64,000 nt of DNA from Winogradskyella marina (GTDB taxonomy: Bacteria; Bacteroidota; Bacteroidia; Flavobacteriales; Flavobacteriaceae). Positions within the stretch are counted from its first letter, which is position 1; each line of letters starts with the position of its first letter. The position numbers were made by a program, and so were the translations under genes. The stretch lies in NCBI RefSeq assembly GCF_015645385.1, contig NZ_JADOET010000006.1:1-64000 (forward strand), read 5' to 3'. Under the pieces are notes generated by a model. It searched no databases. It was given only the letters and a program-made list of their open reading frames with translations, and was not told the DNA's origin. Below, piece by piece: positions 35,445 through 45,259 of this stretch.

Positions 35445-36509
35445 TTAATTTAGGTCTAATCGCAGTCCAAAAGAAATTGTATTAATATCATCAGGATTAT
35501 TTTTAAAAATTGGATTTACGTCATATTTTGCATAAAAGCTCACATCTCGATAACCAATATAAGCACTTGGTCCAAAATTAATATTGTTCAAATTAAAATT
35601 ATTTTGCTGTGTTACTTGTGTGTTTAAACCATTTTCATCGTCAAATCTTATAAATTGCGAGGTATAAATTCTAACGGCAAAATAACCTCCTAATCCCATT
35701 CTAAAACCACGTTGCGAACGCAAATAAGTTTGCTCAGTTTTACTGTGGTATTGTGGTTTTGATAGGTCTATTTCTATATGTATTGGAAGCGCAATTGCCA
35801 TGTTATCTAACCGAGAACGTTTAAGCTCATAACCACTATCTTGAAGCGTGGTTTCATCATCATTTTTAACCAATATTAAATTATCTTCTTTCGGCTTGTA
35901 AGAATCAACCATCATAGAAAGTCCAAATTTTAAGTTCCAGAAGATTGACTCTTCTTTAAGTTTATATTTAAAAGTGAAACCCAATTCGCTATTTCCAAGA
36001 AGATTCGATTTAAAGCCATCACCATAATAACCACTATCATCGTTTAGAATTGTATTCATACCAAAAGCGACTACAAATTGTGTGGTTAATCGTTTTTCTA
36101 CTTTTAACCCACTTATAGAATCATTGTAAAAATTCTCATCTTCAAAAACCGATATAAATGGTCTATTCTGTTCGTTTTCTTCGGCATACAAATCAAATTT
36201 ACCGCTGACTTTATTTCTAATTAAAGCTTGTAATTTTTGCTCTTCATTAGACACAGCATCATTAATTCGTTTTGCGTGGTAGCTTGCGAGTTTCTTTTTT
36301 TCAACCTCAGCAGCTTCAAAAGTCATTTCCTTTTTTTCAACCTGTTCATCAAGCTTCTGAAGTGCTTTTTTTAAGGTGCTCTTTTCAACCGTAGTAATAG
36401 AGTCAATTCTGGAAGCGATAAGTGCTGCCTGAGCTTCAAAAGTGTTAGTCTGTCCCATTGTATATGTTGTACAGCATAGCAGGACGACAATTAAAATGTA
36501 ATGTTTCAT
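35445..36509 (-). CDS. Outer-membrane beta-barrel-like protein with coiled coil
   Basis: A 354-residue exported protein: signal peptide MKHYILIVVLLCCTTYTMGQ, a coiled coil (about 28-95, EAEVEKKK-type heptads), then a region of alternating strands with aromatic residues ending in ISFGLRLDLN, typical of a barrel's last strand. I do not know a specific function. It is the last gene of the sigma/anti-sigma/outer-membrane unit and may be its regulated output or signal input. Confidence 0.72.
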   Translation of the reverse strand: MKHYILIVVLLCCTTYTMGQTNTFEAQAALIASRIDSITTVEKSTLKKALQKLDEQVEKKEMTFEAAEVEKKKLASYHAKRINDAVSNEEQKLQALIRNKVSGKFDLYAEENEQNRPFISVFEDENFYNDSISGLKVEKRLTTQFVVAFGMNTILNDDSGYYGDGFKSNLLGNSELGFTFKYKLKEESIFWNLKFGLSMMVDSYKPKEDNLILVKNDDETTLQDSGYELKRSRLDNMAIALPIHIEIDLSKPQYHSKTEQTYLRSQRGFRMGLGGYFAVRIYTSQFIRFDDENGLNTQVTQQNNFNLNNINFGPSAYIGYRDVSFYAKYDVNPIFKNNPDDINTISFGLRLDLN

Positions 36510-36529
36510 AATAAACTAATGATTAATAA

Positions 36530-37318
36530 TTAGTGGTTAGGTTTGTAATTTCTATTCGCAACAGCCTCCTTAAATCCTTTTAGCTGTTTGGATGCTCGCT
36601 TAAAAATACTCTTGTTTTTTTCATCAAATAATTCCTTTTCCATTTCTACTAAAAGTGCATCGGATTCTAAATAGGGTTTTGATTGCGCTTTTTTATTTTT
36701 TTGCTGTTCTATTGAACGCTCTGTTACCGTCTGATTTAAAAGTTCTTCTGCGGTGATATATGGCATCGGATTTAACGTATTAGCATTTGCTAATTGTTCT
36801 TTATTGTCTGTTGTCCTCAGCTCATCCGTAGCGCTTTTATCATTAAGTTCTTCAACAGAAAGTGATTCTTTTTTTGCTTTAATACCATTTGATGCTTCGG
36901 CCAGTTGCTGATTAGAAGGTTTAACTTTAGAATTTAATATGGGCTGTTGCTCCTCTTTCTTCGATTGAACAGTATTCCGTGAGTCTTCTTCTGTTTCAGA
37001 AACTAAAACCTCCTTAGTTATTTTAGGTTTGGGTGTTACATTTTGGTTCACCTCATCTGGTTCTACTGAAGTCTCATTATCATAACCTATTTGTAAAGGT
37101 TGCTCGTTGCTGTCCGTTTTTAATACAAATTGGCTAGCTACAACAAAGAATCCTAATAATAAAGAAGCTGCTACTGCATAACGCAACCACAATTTTCGTT
37201 TCTTTTTAGGTTTCGTATTCAAGGCCACAATTAAGCGCTCTCTAGCTTCCGAAGAAGGTGAAATCTCCCGTTCTTTAAAGGTATCCTGAATTATTTTTTC
37301 TATATTATCTGGTTCCAT
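36530..37318 (-). CDS. Putative membrane-anchored anti-sigma factor
   Basis: A 262-residue protein. A cytoplasmic N-terminus (1-42, DNIEKIIQDTFKEREISPSSEARERL) and basic stretch KPKKKRKLW precede a single transmembrane helix (about 46-64). A Glu/Lys/Gln-rich periplasmic part follows. It overlaps the ECF sigma gene by 14 bp, the classical sigma/anti-sigma coupling. It lacks the zinc-finger HxxxCxxC of ZAS anti-sigma factors. The role is inferred from layout. Confidence 0.7.
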   Translation of the reverse strand: MEPDNIEKIIQDTFKEREISPSSEARERLIVALNTKPKKKRKLWLRYAVAASLLLGFFVVASQFVLKTDSNEQPLQIGYDNETSVEPDEVNQNVTPKPKITKEVLVSETEEDSRNTVQSKKEEQQPILNSKVKPSNQQLAEASNGIKAKKESLSVEELNDKSATDELRTTDNKEQLANANTLNPMPYITAEELLNQTVTERSIEQQKNKKAQSKPYLESDALLVEMEKELFDEKNKSIFKRASKQLKGFKEAVANRNYKPNH

Positions 37319-37871
37319 TGTCTTTTAAATTTAATTGCGAAAGCCTATTTTTCAACAATTTTTTAGCATGTGCTAGTTGTGATTTTGATGTCCCAATACT
37401 AACATTTAGTAAGCCTGCTATTTCACGATGCTTATAACCTTCAATCACATAAAGATTAAATATGGTTTTACATCCCACCGGAAGTTGATCTATGGCATTT
37501 TGTATAAGCTCTGAGGTAGAATAATCAGAAGTGGTCGCTGCCTGTGAGAAATAGTAATCGCCTATTTCTACCACATTAAATTTGTTTTTCTGAATACGTA
37601 AATACGAAATACATTCACGGACCATAATACGCCGTAACCAACCTTCAAAACTACCATAAGGTTCGTATTTATGAATATTCTGAAGAGCTTTATGAAATGC
37701 TGTGATCATTACATCTTCAGCAAATTGTAAATCTTTAATATATTGCCTACACACACCAAGCATCTTTGCCGAAAACATATCATAAAGTGCCAGCTGTGCT
37801 TTTTGGTTGGATGCTTGTGCTAATCCAACCAAATCACTCACGTTTTGGTTTATAGATACTAGTTTTGACAT
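37305..37871 (-). CDS. ECF-type RNA polymerase sigma factor
   Basis: A 188-residue sigma-70-family factor. Region 2 covers about residues 20-95 (QFAEDVMITAFHKALQNI and GSFEGWLRRIMVRECISYLR). Region 4 covers about 125-180 (LPVGCKTIFNLYVIEGYKHREIAGLLNVSIGTSKSQLAHAKKLL) with the DNA-reading helix-turn-helix. First gene of an operon with the putative anti-sigma factor and an outer-membrane protein, so it probably answers an envelope signal. Confidence 0.92.
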   Translation of the reverse strand: MSKLVSINQNVSDLVGLAQASNQKAQLALYDMFSAKMLGVCRQYIKDLQFAEDVMITAFHKALQNIHKYEPYGSFEGWLRRIMVRECISYLRIQKNKFNVVEIGDYYFSQAATTSDYSTSELIQNAIDQLPVGCKTIFNLYVIEGYKHREIAGLLNVSIGTSKSQLAHAKKLLKNRLSQLNLKDNGTR

Positions 37872-37928
37872 GGTTTTATACTTGTAATTTAGTAAAGTTG
37901 GTTACAAACGACTACTTTAAAAGTGATT

Positions 37929-38444
37929 TTATATTCTGTACGTAAAATTGATGCCCGCATTTAAAATTCCACCTGGCGAAAAACTGCTGTACGTAGACAC
38001 TATTCGTAATCCATAATTAAGTCGTCCACTTAAATTAAAGGTGGTTTGAATTCCTAAATCTACCCCTAACCCATTATTATCGTCTTCAAGTATCTTTTTT
38101 TCAAAATTTATAAATGAAAATCCAGCTATAGATTCGAGTTTGGTATTTTCAGATTTTAAAAAATCATAGGCCACTTGAATTGCATATTTATCTAATTTAT
38201 AATTGGTATCTAACGCATCACTCCTCATGGTAGCATTTGCGGCTGATAAATATAAGCTCATATTAGAATTTATAGCATACCCTAAAGTTCCTTCGATGTT
38301 TTCTCCTGAGTCTTTACCGACCAACTGTTCGCTTAATGTAAATCCAATCGAAAACTTTGACCTATTGGTTTCTTCGTCTTGTGCTGCAACTAAATTGACA
38401 CTTAAAATTAAGACTAACATTAAAATGTAGTTTACTTTTTTCAT
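37929..38444 (-). CDS. Small outer-membrane beta-barrel protein
   Basis: A 171-residue exported protein with signal peptide MKKVNYILMLVLILSVNLVAAQ and about eight amphipathic strands (for example KFSIGFTLSEQL, YAIQVAYDFL, GLGVDLGIQTTF) ending with an aromatic/charged terminus FTYRI. It resembles OmpA-like or porin-family small barrels of flavobacteria. It lies just upstream of the ECF sigma gene on the same strand, 57 bp away, so it may belong to the same regulon. Confidence 0.72.
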   Translation of the reverse strand: MKKVNYILMLVLILSVNLVAAQDEETNRSKFSIGFTLSEQLVGKDSGENIEGTLGYAINSNMSLYLSAANATMRSDALDTNYKLDKYAIQVAYDFLKSENTKLESIAGFSFINFEKKILEDDNNGLGVDLGIQTTFNLSGRLNYGLRIVSTYSSFSPGGILNAGINFTYRI

Positions 38445-38578
38445 GATTCTTGTTTTTAAAAGGTTATTTTTTCTAATTGAAACTTTCCTAGGTTTTCGCT
38501 TCTATTAGTAAAAACGCTTTTAAAACAAAAAGGGTTGGATGAGAATTAAAAAAAAAGTTTAAAATATTTGTAAAACAC

Positions 38579-38612
38579 AAAAAACGCAACCAAATTAATG
38601 ATTGCGTTTTTT
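38579..38612 (-). terminator. Hairpin terminator downstream of dnaK
   Basis: An 11-bp stem (AAAAAACGCAA / TTGCGTTTTTT) with a 12-base loop and a T run on both strands. On the minus strand it would end the dnaK transcript about 145 bp after the stop codon. Confidence 0.75.
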
Positions 38613-38616
38613 TATT

Positions 38617-38712
38617 TGTCATTCTGAACATCGTGAAGAATCTCTTAAAGAGATTCCGAATTAAGTTCGGAATAAGGTATTTAATTTGAGATGCCCACCT
38701 GCGTTGGCATAA
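38617..38712. repeat. Dispersed palindromic repeat unit
   Basis: Three adjacent hairpins: GAATCTCTT/AAGAGATTC (38638-38656), TTCCGAA/TTCGGAA (38654-38672) and ATGCC...GGCAT (38691-38710), preceded by GTCATTCTGAAC. This is the kind of multi-hairpin intergenic repeat scattered through flavobacterial genomes. It lies between dnaK and its distal terminator. Confidence 0.6.
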
Positions 38713-38722
38713 GCGATTCACA

Positions 38723-38747
38723 CAACTTTAGCAAAAAGCTAAAGTTG
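38723..38747. repeat. 10-bp hairpin just after dnaK
   Basis: A perfect stem CAACTTTAGC / GCTAAAGTTG with an AAAAA loop, 10 bp after the dnaK stop codon. It lacks a following T run, so it is more likely a 3'-end stabilising structure than a terminator. Confidence 0.5.
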
Positions 38748-38756
38748 GTTCTCTGC

Positions 38757-40676
38757 TTACTTCACTTCTTCAAAATCTACATCTTCAACATCACTGCCTT
38801 CATCTGCAGCTTGTCCTTTTGCACCTGCTCCTGCATCAGTTGGACCACCTTCTGGTGCACCACCTTGAGCTTCTGCTTGTGCTTTGTACATTTCTTCGCT
38901 TGCTACTTTCCATGCTTCATTGATTTTCTCTAAAGCTGGTGTAATAACTGCGATATCTTTTGTTTCGTATGCTTTTTTCAACTCTTCAAGTGCTGACTCA
39001 ATTGGTGCTTTTTTATCATCAGATAATTTATCACCAAATTCTTTCAACTGACTCTCCGTTTGGAAAATCATAGCATCAGCTTCATTTAATTTATCAGCTG
39101 TTTCTTTTGCTTTTGCATCAGATTCTGCATTAGCTTCTGCTTCTGCTTTCATCTTTTGGATTTCTTCTTCTGTTAATCCAGATGATGCTTCAATACGGAT
39201 ATCTTGAGACTTGTTAGTCGCTTTATCTGTAGCAGATACTTTAATGATACCATTGGCATCAATATCAAAGGTAACTTCAATTTGAGGTGTTCCTCGTTTT
39301 GCTGGTGGAATTCCATCTAAATGGAAACGACCAATTGTTTTGTTATCTGCTGCCATTGGACGTTCACCTTGTAATACGTGAATCTCTACTGATGGCTGAT
39401 TGTCTGCTGCTGTTGAGAATACTTGCGATTTCTTAGTTGGAATCGTTGTATTAGCCTCAATTAACTTGGTCATTACATTACCCATCGTTTCAATACCAAG
39501 AGATAATGGTGTTACGTCTAATAAAAGAACGTCTTTTACATCACCTGTTAATACACCACCTTGGATACCTGCTCCTAAAGACACAACTTCATCAGGATTT
39601 ACACCTTTACTTGGTGCTTTTCCGAAGAATTTCTCTACAGCTTCTTGTACTGCAGGAATACGTGTTGATCCACCTACTAAAATAACTTGATCAATATCAC
39701 TCTTAGTTATACCTGCTGCTTTTAATGCAGTTTGGCAAGGCTCAATAGTACGTTTTACTAAATCGTCTATTAATTGTTCAAATTTAGAACGCGATAATGT
39801 ACGTACTAAGTGCTTAGGTCCACTAGCTGTTGCTGTAACGTAAGGTAAGTTAACTTCTGTTTGCGCAGAAGATGATAACTCTATCTTCGCTTTTTCAGCT
39901 GCTTCTCTTAAACGTTGTAAAGCCATTGGGTCTTTACGTAAGTCCATATCTTCATCAGCGATAAATTCTTCAGCTAACCAATCGATAATACGTTGATCAA
40001 CATCATCACCACCTAAGTGTGTATCTCCTTCTGTAGATAATACTTCAAAAACACCATCACCTAATTCTAATACAGAGACATCATGTGTACCACCACCAAA
40101 ATCAAATACTACGATTTTTTGGTCTGTACCTTTTTTATCCATACCATAAGCTAATGCTGCAGCCGTTGGTTCGTTAATAATTCTACGAACTTTAAGTCCT
40201 GCAATCTCACCAGCTTCTTTTGTAGCCTGACGTTGTGCATCATTAAAATATGCTGGTACTGTAATTACAGCCTCAGATACATCTTGACCTAAATAGTCTT
40301 CAGCAGTTTTCTTCATTTTTTGAAGAATCATTGCAGATAATTCTTGTGGTGTATATAAACGACCATCAATATCTACACGTGGTGTATCATTATCACCTTT
40401 AACCACTTTATATGGTACACGTTCTGCTTCGTTTTTAGACTCAGAATACTTATTCCCCATAAAACGCTTAATAGAATAAACCGTTTTTTCTGGGTTAGTT
40501 ACTGCTTGTCTTTTTGCTGGATCTCCAACTTTAATTTCACCACCTTCTACGAAAGCGATAACCGAAGGTGTTGTTCTTTTACCTTCAGCGTTTGGGATTA
40601 CAACGGGCTCATTACCTTCCATTACGGAAACACAAGAGTTGGTTGTACCTAAATCAATTCCAATAATCTTACTCAT
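38757..40676 (-). CDS. dnaK: Chaperone DnaK (Hsp70)
   Basis: A 639-residue full-length Hsp70: ATPase domain with [11 protein letters not shown] (5-15), [15 protein letters not shown] and [14 protein letters not shown]; the linker region [16 protein letters not shown]; then the peptide-binding domain and a helical lid ending with the acidic tail EEVK. It folds and disaggregates proteins with DnaJ and GrpE, neither of which is in the window. Monocistronic. No CIRCE element is visible upstream; a hairpin lies in the leader. Confidence 0.97.
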   Translation of the reverse strand: MSKIIGIDLGTTNSCVSVMEGNEPVVIPNAEGKRTTPSVIAFVEGGEIKVGDPAKRQAVTNPEKTVYSIKRFMGNKYSESKNEAERVPYKVVKGDNDTPRVDIDGRLYTPQELSAMILQKMKKTAEDYLGQDVSEAVITVPAYFNDAQRQATKEAGEIAGLKVRRIINEPTAAALAYGMDKKGTDQKIVVFDFGGGTHDVSVLELGDGVFEVLSTEGDTHLGGDDVDQRIIDWLAEEFIADEDMDLRKDPMALQRLREAAEKAKIELSSSAQTEVNLPYVTATASGPKHLVRTLSRSKFEQLIDDLVKRTIEPCQTALKAAGITKSDIDQVILVGGSTRIPAVQEAVEKFFGKAPSKGVNPDEVVSLGAGIQGGVLTGDVKDVLLLDVTPLSLGIETMGNVMTKLIEANTTIPTKKSQVFSTAADNQPSVEIHVLQGERPMAADNKTIGRFHLDGIPPAKRGTPQIEVTFDIDANGIIKVSATDKATNKSQDIRIEASSGLTEEEIQKMKAEAEANAESDAKAKETADKLNEADAMIFQTESQLKEFGDKLSDDKKAPIESALEELKKAYETKDIAVITPALEKINEAWKVASEEMYKAQAEAQGGAPEGGPTDAGAGAKGQAADEGSDVEDVDFEEVK

Positions 40677-40696
40677 AATTTTTATTTGTTAATCGT

Positions 40697-40714
40697 TTTC
40701 CGTCTACACGGAAA
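40697..40714 (-). promoter_or_regulatory. Leader hairpin upstream of dnaK
   Basis: TTTCCGT / ACGGAAA perfect 7-bp stem with a 4-base loop, about 20-40 bp before the dnaK start, likely in the 5' leader. A role in heat control is conceivable but unproven. Confidence 0.3.
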
Positions 40715-40778
40715 TTATACTATTATTATTTTTATACTCGGTTTGTATAAGTCAATGATTATGCCATGACAAAAAATA

Positions 40779-40791
40779 TGACATGATGTCA
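40779..40791. promoter_or_regulatory. Palindrome in the dnaK divergent region
   Basis: TGACATGATGTCA is a perfect 6-1-6 palindrome between dnaK and the divergent T9SS protein gene, a possible operator. Nothing in the window identifies the binding protein. Confidence 0.3.
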
Positions 40792-40946
40792 CTTTAACAA
40801 ATTGTTAAGTCATAATATATCCCACAACATTAAGAAAACTTCAGCTTAACGTTTTTAAAAAATTCTTCATGCTTTCATAATACTCAGTATATAATAAAGG
40901 AACACAGCCGTGATAGTTTTACATCAACTAAAAACAATCAAATATT

Positions 40947-43900
40947 ATGAAACACATTTTACAATTATTATTTATCTTTTTCACATGTACAATCAGTGCT
41001 CAATTGAATACTGGAGACATGGCATTTACAGCTTTCCATGCCAATGATGATGACGATTTTGCTATGGTAACATTTGTTGATATTCCTGCAAATAGCAGCA
41101 TTTATTTTTCTGATAAAGAATGGGAAGAAACCGAATTTAATTCTGGTGAAGCTAATTATGAATGGCAGACAGGTACTTCAATAATTTCCGCAGGAACAAT
41201 TATTACGTTTTACACTATTAGCGCAACACCAAGTGTATCACATGGTAATATAGTTGGTGAGCCTGGTGGAATTTCCGCTTCATCTGAAGCCATATTTGTT
41301 TATCAAGGACCAGATGTAGATTCACCAACTACTTTTATTACTGCCGTTGCAAATTCATCGTCTGCTTATGATGATGGTGCTGGCACTGGACTTGCAGGTA
41401 CTGGATTAACTGAAGGCTCTACAGCAATCACCTATGCCAACGGAACATCTTTAGCCACATATAATGGTCCAAGAACTGGTTTTACTGCTAATGGCTATAT
41501 CGTAGCATTAAACACTATGAGCAACTACATTTTTGAGGATGATGCTAGTTTACCTTTTGATACGACTCCATTTGTAATCTCAACTACAGATACTAATCCT
41601 CCAAGTGTTGCTAATATTAATTCAATAGATCAAACGACTTTAGAAGTTATCTTTACTGAAGCGGTAACACCTGCTACGGCAGAAGCTACTGCTAATTATG
41701 CGTTCTCTCCTGCTTTAGCCATCAATTCAGTGACATATGATAATGCGACTTTAACAGCAACTGTAACACATTCAGGTTTTACTGAAGGGTTAGCATATAA
41801 TGTCTCTATTAATAATCTAGAAGATGTATTTTCTAACACACAGACAACGGCTTATATCAGTGAAGATTTATTTTACAATGCCTTAACCTCTGGATTAATG
41901 ATCACAGAAATAATGTATAATGCACCTTCTGATGATTCTAATGCTCTTGAATTTTTAGAAATTTATAATAGCAGTTCAGCTTCTATTAATTTAGGAGGAG
42001 TTACGGTTAACGACGAAGGGAATTTTATCTTTACATTTCCTGAAATGACACTTGCTACCGGTGAAATTGTATTATTAGCAACTGACAAAACCGCTGCTGA
42101 AGCTTTTTATGGTGAAACATTTTTAGATATGCCACAGGCTATCTCTAATGCTTTAGGAAATGGTGGAGAATTATTAGAAATTAAAAATTCTAATGGGGGT
42201 GTTATTTCACAAGTTGAATATAGTGATGATGTACCTTGGCCAACGTCTGCAGATGGTGATGGTCCATCTTTAGAGTTATTAAATCCTGATGCTAATTTTA
42301 ATGACGGCACAAATTGGACACCAGCAACCAACTTAGTTGGACAATCTTTAGGTGACGATGTATTTGCATCTCCAGGAAGTTTTACACCAATAACGAACGT
42401 TATACCACAAATAAGTTTTTCAGAAAGCACTTATGCTGTTAATGAAGATGGAACATCAATAGACGTTACTGTTGAATTATCTGCTGTACCCAATGCAGCT
42501 GTTTCAATTGATGTGAGCTTAGTAACTGAATTACTAACTGCGACTGAGACTGATGATTTCACGTTTACAAATCAAACCTTAGATTTCCCTGCAAATGCTA
42601 CTGATGCAATTACAATAACTATTCCTGTTGTAAATGATGCTTTAGCAGAAATGGATGAACTTTTTATTTTAGAAATTTCTAATCCGGTTAATGCAGTACT
42701 TGGTGCTTATGAAACTACTGGAGTTTACATTTTAGATGACGACAATATAATTCCTGTACCAACAGATGTATTAGATATTGAATACCTCTCTAGCTATTTA
42801 GTGGATGGTGCTGGTTCTGCAGAAATAGTTGCTCACGATCCGGTTTCAGAACGTTTATTTGTATTGAATTCAACAGGTCAAAAATTAGAGATTATAGATT
42901 TCTCTAATATCAATGCGATTTCAACAATTAGCTCTATTGATTTATCTACATATGGTGATCCAACAAGTGTGGCTTATATGAATAATATAGTTGCTCTAGG
43001 GATTTCAAAAGGACCATTAGAAGATGGCGTTGTTGTATTTTGCGATATTGATGGTGCAAACCTATCTGTGGTTACTGCAGGAAATCTTCCTGATATGGTT
43101 GGTTTTACACCAGATGGCACCAAACTTTTAGTGGCTAACGAAGGACAACCAAATGACGATTATTCTGTTGATCCAGAAGGAAGTATTTCTGTTATTGACG
43201 TTACTGGCGGATTAGGACATATTTCTCAAGCTGATGTTTTAAGTATTAACTTTAATAGTTTTGATAGTCAACTAGCGACTTTACAAGAAGAAGGCATTAG
43301 AGTCTTTGGTCCTAATGCAACCGTTTCTCAAGATATGGAACCAGAATACATTACGTTTTCTAACGATTCTCAAACAGCTTATGTGACGCTTCAAGAAAAC
43401 AATGCCATTGGAATTATTGATTTAACAACAAATACGATTACCGATATTTTACCTTTAGGCTTAAAAGATCATGCTTTAGCAGGAAACACTTTAGATGCTT
43501 CTGATAAGACAGATTTCATTTTTCTAGCTAATTGGCCAATCAAAGGGATGTATATGCCAGATGCCATGGCGTCTTATGAAGTTGGTGGAGTCACCTATTT
43601 AGTAACTGCTAACGAAGGTGACGCTAGAGAATACGCCACGTTTGAGGAAGAAGAACGTGTTAGTGATTTAAACTTAGATTCTACCGTTTTTCCTAATGCT
43701 GAATTCTTACAGTTAGATAGCAATTTAGGTCGATTAACAGCTACAACTGCCACAGGTGATTTAGACAATGATGGAGATATTGATGAAATTCACGTATTTG
43801 GATCTCGTTCTTTCAGTATATGGAATACAGTGACTGGAGCTTTGGTATTTGATAGTGGTGATGATTTTGAACGTCTTACTGCAAATGACCCAACTTATGG

Positions 43901-44483
43901 GGATTTATTTAACGTGAGTAATAGTAATAACAAATTTAAAAACAGAAGTGATAATAAAGGTCCTGAGCCAGAAGGTGTAACTATCGCAGAAATTAACGGT
44001 GAATTTTATGCCTTTCTAACTTTAGAGCGTGTTGGTGGTTTCATGACCTATAACATTACAGATCCTAATAATGCTGTTTTTGAAAAATACATTAACAATA
44101 GAGATTTAGGTGAAGATGAAGGTGGAGATTTAGGTCCTGAAGGCATTATTTATGTAAAGCCAGAAGACAGTCCTAACAACAAAGGTTTAGTAATTATGGC
44201 TAACGAAGTAAGTTCTACATTAAGTTTCTATGCACTTAATAATAACACTTTAAGTACGGATGAATTCAATACAGTAACTGAATTTAAGATGTACCCAAAT
44301 CCAACAACATCTAATCAGACGGTACACTTTAATCAAGCGGTTTCGGTTACTTTGTATGATCTTCAAGGTCGTGAAATAGCCTCAAAAATAGATGCTCTGG
44401 ATTTTCAATTGCCAACTTTAACTGCTGGCACTTATATCTTGAAAACAAAAAATGGAGGAAGCTTTAAGCTTTTAATCAAATAA
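40947..44483 (+). CDS. Large T9SS-secreted protein with LTD, Calx-beta and choice-of-anchor I domains
   Basis: A 1178-residue secreted protein: signal peptide (1-19), an N-terminal domain beginning LNTGDMAFTAFHANDDDDFA, an Ig-like SbsA-type domain (about 215-305), a lamin-tail domain (about 315-480, LMITEIMYNAPSDDSNALEFLEIYN) and a Calx-beta domain (about 490-605). A beta-propeller-like choice-of-anchor I region (about 610-1090, with VGFTPDGTKLLVANEGQPNDD) precedes a T9SS type A sorting signal (about 1105-1178, KMYPNPTTSNQTV). It should be exported and attached to the surface or released. Choice-of-anchor I proteins can be phosphatase- or esterase-like, but I see no clear catalytic motif. Confidence 0.87.
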   Translation: MKHILQLLFIFFTCTISAQLNTGDMAFTAFHANDDDDFAMVTFVDIPANSSIYFSDKEWEETEFNSGEANYEWQTGTSIISAGTIITFYTISATPSVSHGNIVGEPGGISASSEAIFVYQGPDVDSPTTFITAVANSSSAYDDGAGTGLAGTGLTEGSTAITYANGTSLATYNGPRTGFTANGYIVALNTMSNYIFEDDASLPFDTTPFVISTTDTNPPSVANINSIDQTTLEVIFTEAVTPATAEATANYAFSPALAINSVTYDNATLTATVTHSGFTEGLAYNVSINNLEDVFSNTQTTAYISEDLFYNALTSGLMITEIMYNAPSDDSNALEFLEIYNSSSASINLGGVTVNDEGNFIFTFPEMTLATGEIVLLATDKTAAEAFYGETFLDMPQAISNALGNGGELLEIKNSNGGVISQVEYSDDVPWPTSADGDGPSLELLNPDANFNDGTNWTPATNLVGQSLGDDVFASPGSFTPITNVIPQISFSESTYAVNEDGTSIDVTVELSAVPNAAVSIDVSLVTELLTATETDDFTFTNQTLDFPANATDAITITIPVVNDALAEMDELFILEISNPVNAVLGAYETTGVYILDDDNIIPVPTDVLDIEYLSSYLVDGAGSAEIVAHDPVSERLFVLNSTGQKLEIIDFSNINAISTISSIDLSTYGDPTSVAYMNNIVALGISKGPLEDGVVVFCDIDGANLSVVTAGNLPDMVGFTPDGTKLLVANEGQPNDDYSVDPEGSISVIDVTGGLGHISQADVLSINFNSFDSQLATLQEEGIRVFGPNATVSQDMEPEYITFSNDSQTAYVTLQENNAIGIIDLTTNTITDILPLGLKDHALAGNTLDASDKTDFIFLANWPIKGMYMPDAMASYEVGGVTYLVTANEGDAREYATFEEEERVSDLNLDSTVFPNAEFLQLDSNLGRLTATTATGDLDNDGDIDEIHVFGSRSFSIWNTVTGALVFDSGDDFERLTANDPTYGDLFNVSNSNNKFKNRSDNKGPEPEGVTIAEINGEFYAFLTLERVGGFMTYNITDPNNAVFEKYINNRDLGEDEGGDLGPEGIIYVKPEDSPNNKGLVIMANEVSSTLSFYALNNNTLSTDEFNTVTEFKMYPNPTTSNQTVHFNQAVSVTLYDLQGREIASKIDALDFQLPTLTAGTYILKTKNGGSFKLLIK

Positions 44484-44504
44484 ATCTGCTAATTTATTTT
44501 CCTG

Positions 44505-44535
44505 AAAAGCACCTTTAACTAAAGGTGCTTTTTTT
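44505..44535 (+). terminator. Intrinsic terminator after the T9SS protein gene
   Basis: A stem of up to 13 bp (AAAAGCACCTTTA / TAAAGGTGCTTTT) followed by T residues, 22 bp after the stop codon. Confidence 0.92.
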
Positions 44536-44643
44536 AATTTTATGAAGATTAATTTTTATCATTTTGAAAGTTAAATTATAAAAAGGCATACTGTTTGATA
44601 ATAAATAGCAATACATTAGTAATTAATTAAAATTTATATCATC

Positions 44644-45132
44644 ATGAGAAAAATAGCCTCTTTAGTATTTGCACTTACATTTTTAATAATTTCTTGCGAA
44701 GGCGAACAAGGCCCTCCTGGATTTGACGGACAAGATGGAGTCAATTTTGTCGGACAGTCGTTTGAAACTTTACCGCTTGATTTTACCGCTAACAATAGCT
44801 TTGAACAATCAGTTCTTTTTCCTGAAAACATAGAAATAGATGACGATGACATGGTGTTAGTATATTTGCTTTGGGATGAAAACCCTGATACATGGAGACT
44901 ATTACCTCAAACAATTTACACGGATAGTGGTGAGTTTCAGTACAACTTCCAAGATAATTTCACTGATGTAACAATTTTTCTTGATGCGCCTTCAGATTTT
45001 GATTTTAACACGCTATTATCTGGTGACACTTTAAACCAGGTGTTTCGAGTTGTTGTGCTACCTATCGAATATATTAGTAGTAATAATTTAGATATTACAA
45101 ATTATGATGATGTCATGGAATACGTTCAATAA
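44644..45132 (+). CDS. Small lipoprotein with a short collagen-like segment
   Basis: A 162-residue lipoprotein: MRKIASLVFALTFLIISC with an IISC lipobox (Cys18), then EQGPPGFDGQDG, a short Gly-X-Y stretch as in collagen-like bacterial proteins, then a globular part rich in Asp, Phe and aromatic residues. I recognise no function; similar single-domain lipoproteins are common in flavobacteria. It is monocistronic with its own terminator. Confidence 0.75.
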   Translation: MRKIASLVFALTFLIISCEGEQGPPGFDGQDGVNFVGQSFETLPLDFTANNSFEQSVLFPENIEIDDDDMVLVYLLWDENPDTWRLLPQTIYTDSGEFQYNFQDNFTDVTIFLDAPSDFDFNTLLSGDTLNQVFRVVVLPIEYISSNNLDITNYDDVMEYVQ

Positions 45133-45159
45133 AACCTTGAAATTAACATGAAATATATT

Positions 45160-45190
45160 AAAAAGCTTGAAACCAATTTCAAGCTTTTTT
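45160..45190 (+). terminator. Intrinsic terminator after the small lipoprotein
   Basis: A perfect 13-bp stem (AAAAAGCTTGAAA / TTTCAAGCTTTTT) with a CCAA loop and a T run, 28 bp after the stop codon. Confidence 0.92.
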
Positions 45191-45227
45191 TATTGTCGAA
45201 ATTTTCAGCTTTGAATGAACATCTGCC

Positions 45228-45235
45228 TATATTTG
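45228..45235 (+). promoter_or_regulatory. -7 box upstream of sdaA
   Basis: TATATTTG fits TAnnTTTG, 24 bp before the sdaA ATG at 45260. No well-spaced TTG -33. Confidence 0.45.
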
Positions 45236-45259
45236 CAACCAACAAAAACGATTTCGTAA

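Noticed and set aside
38488..38721. Open frame across the repeat after dnaK
   Set aside because: It reads through a terminator hairpin and palindromic repeats, so it is not a credible gene.
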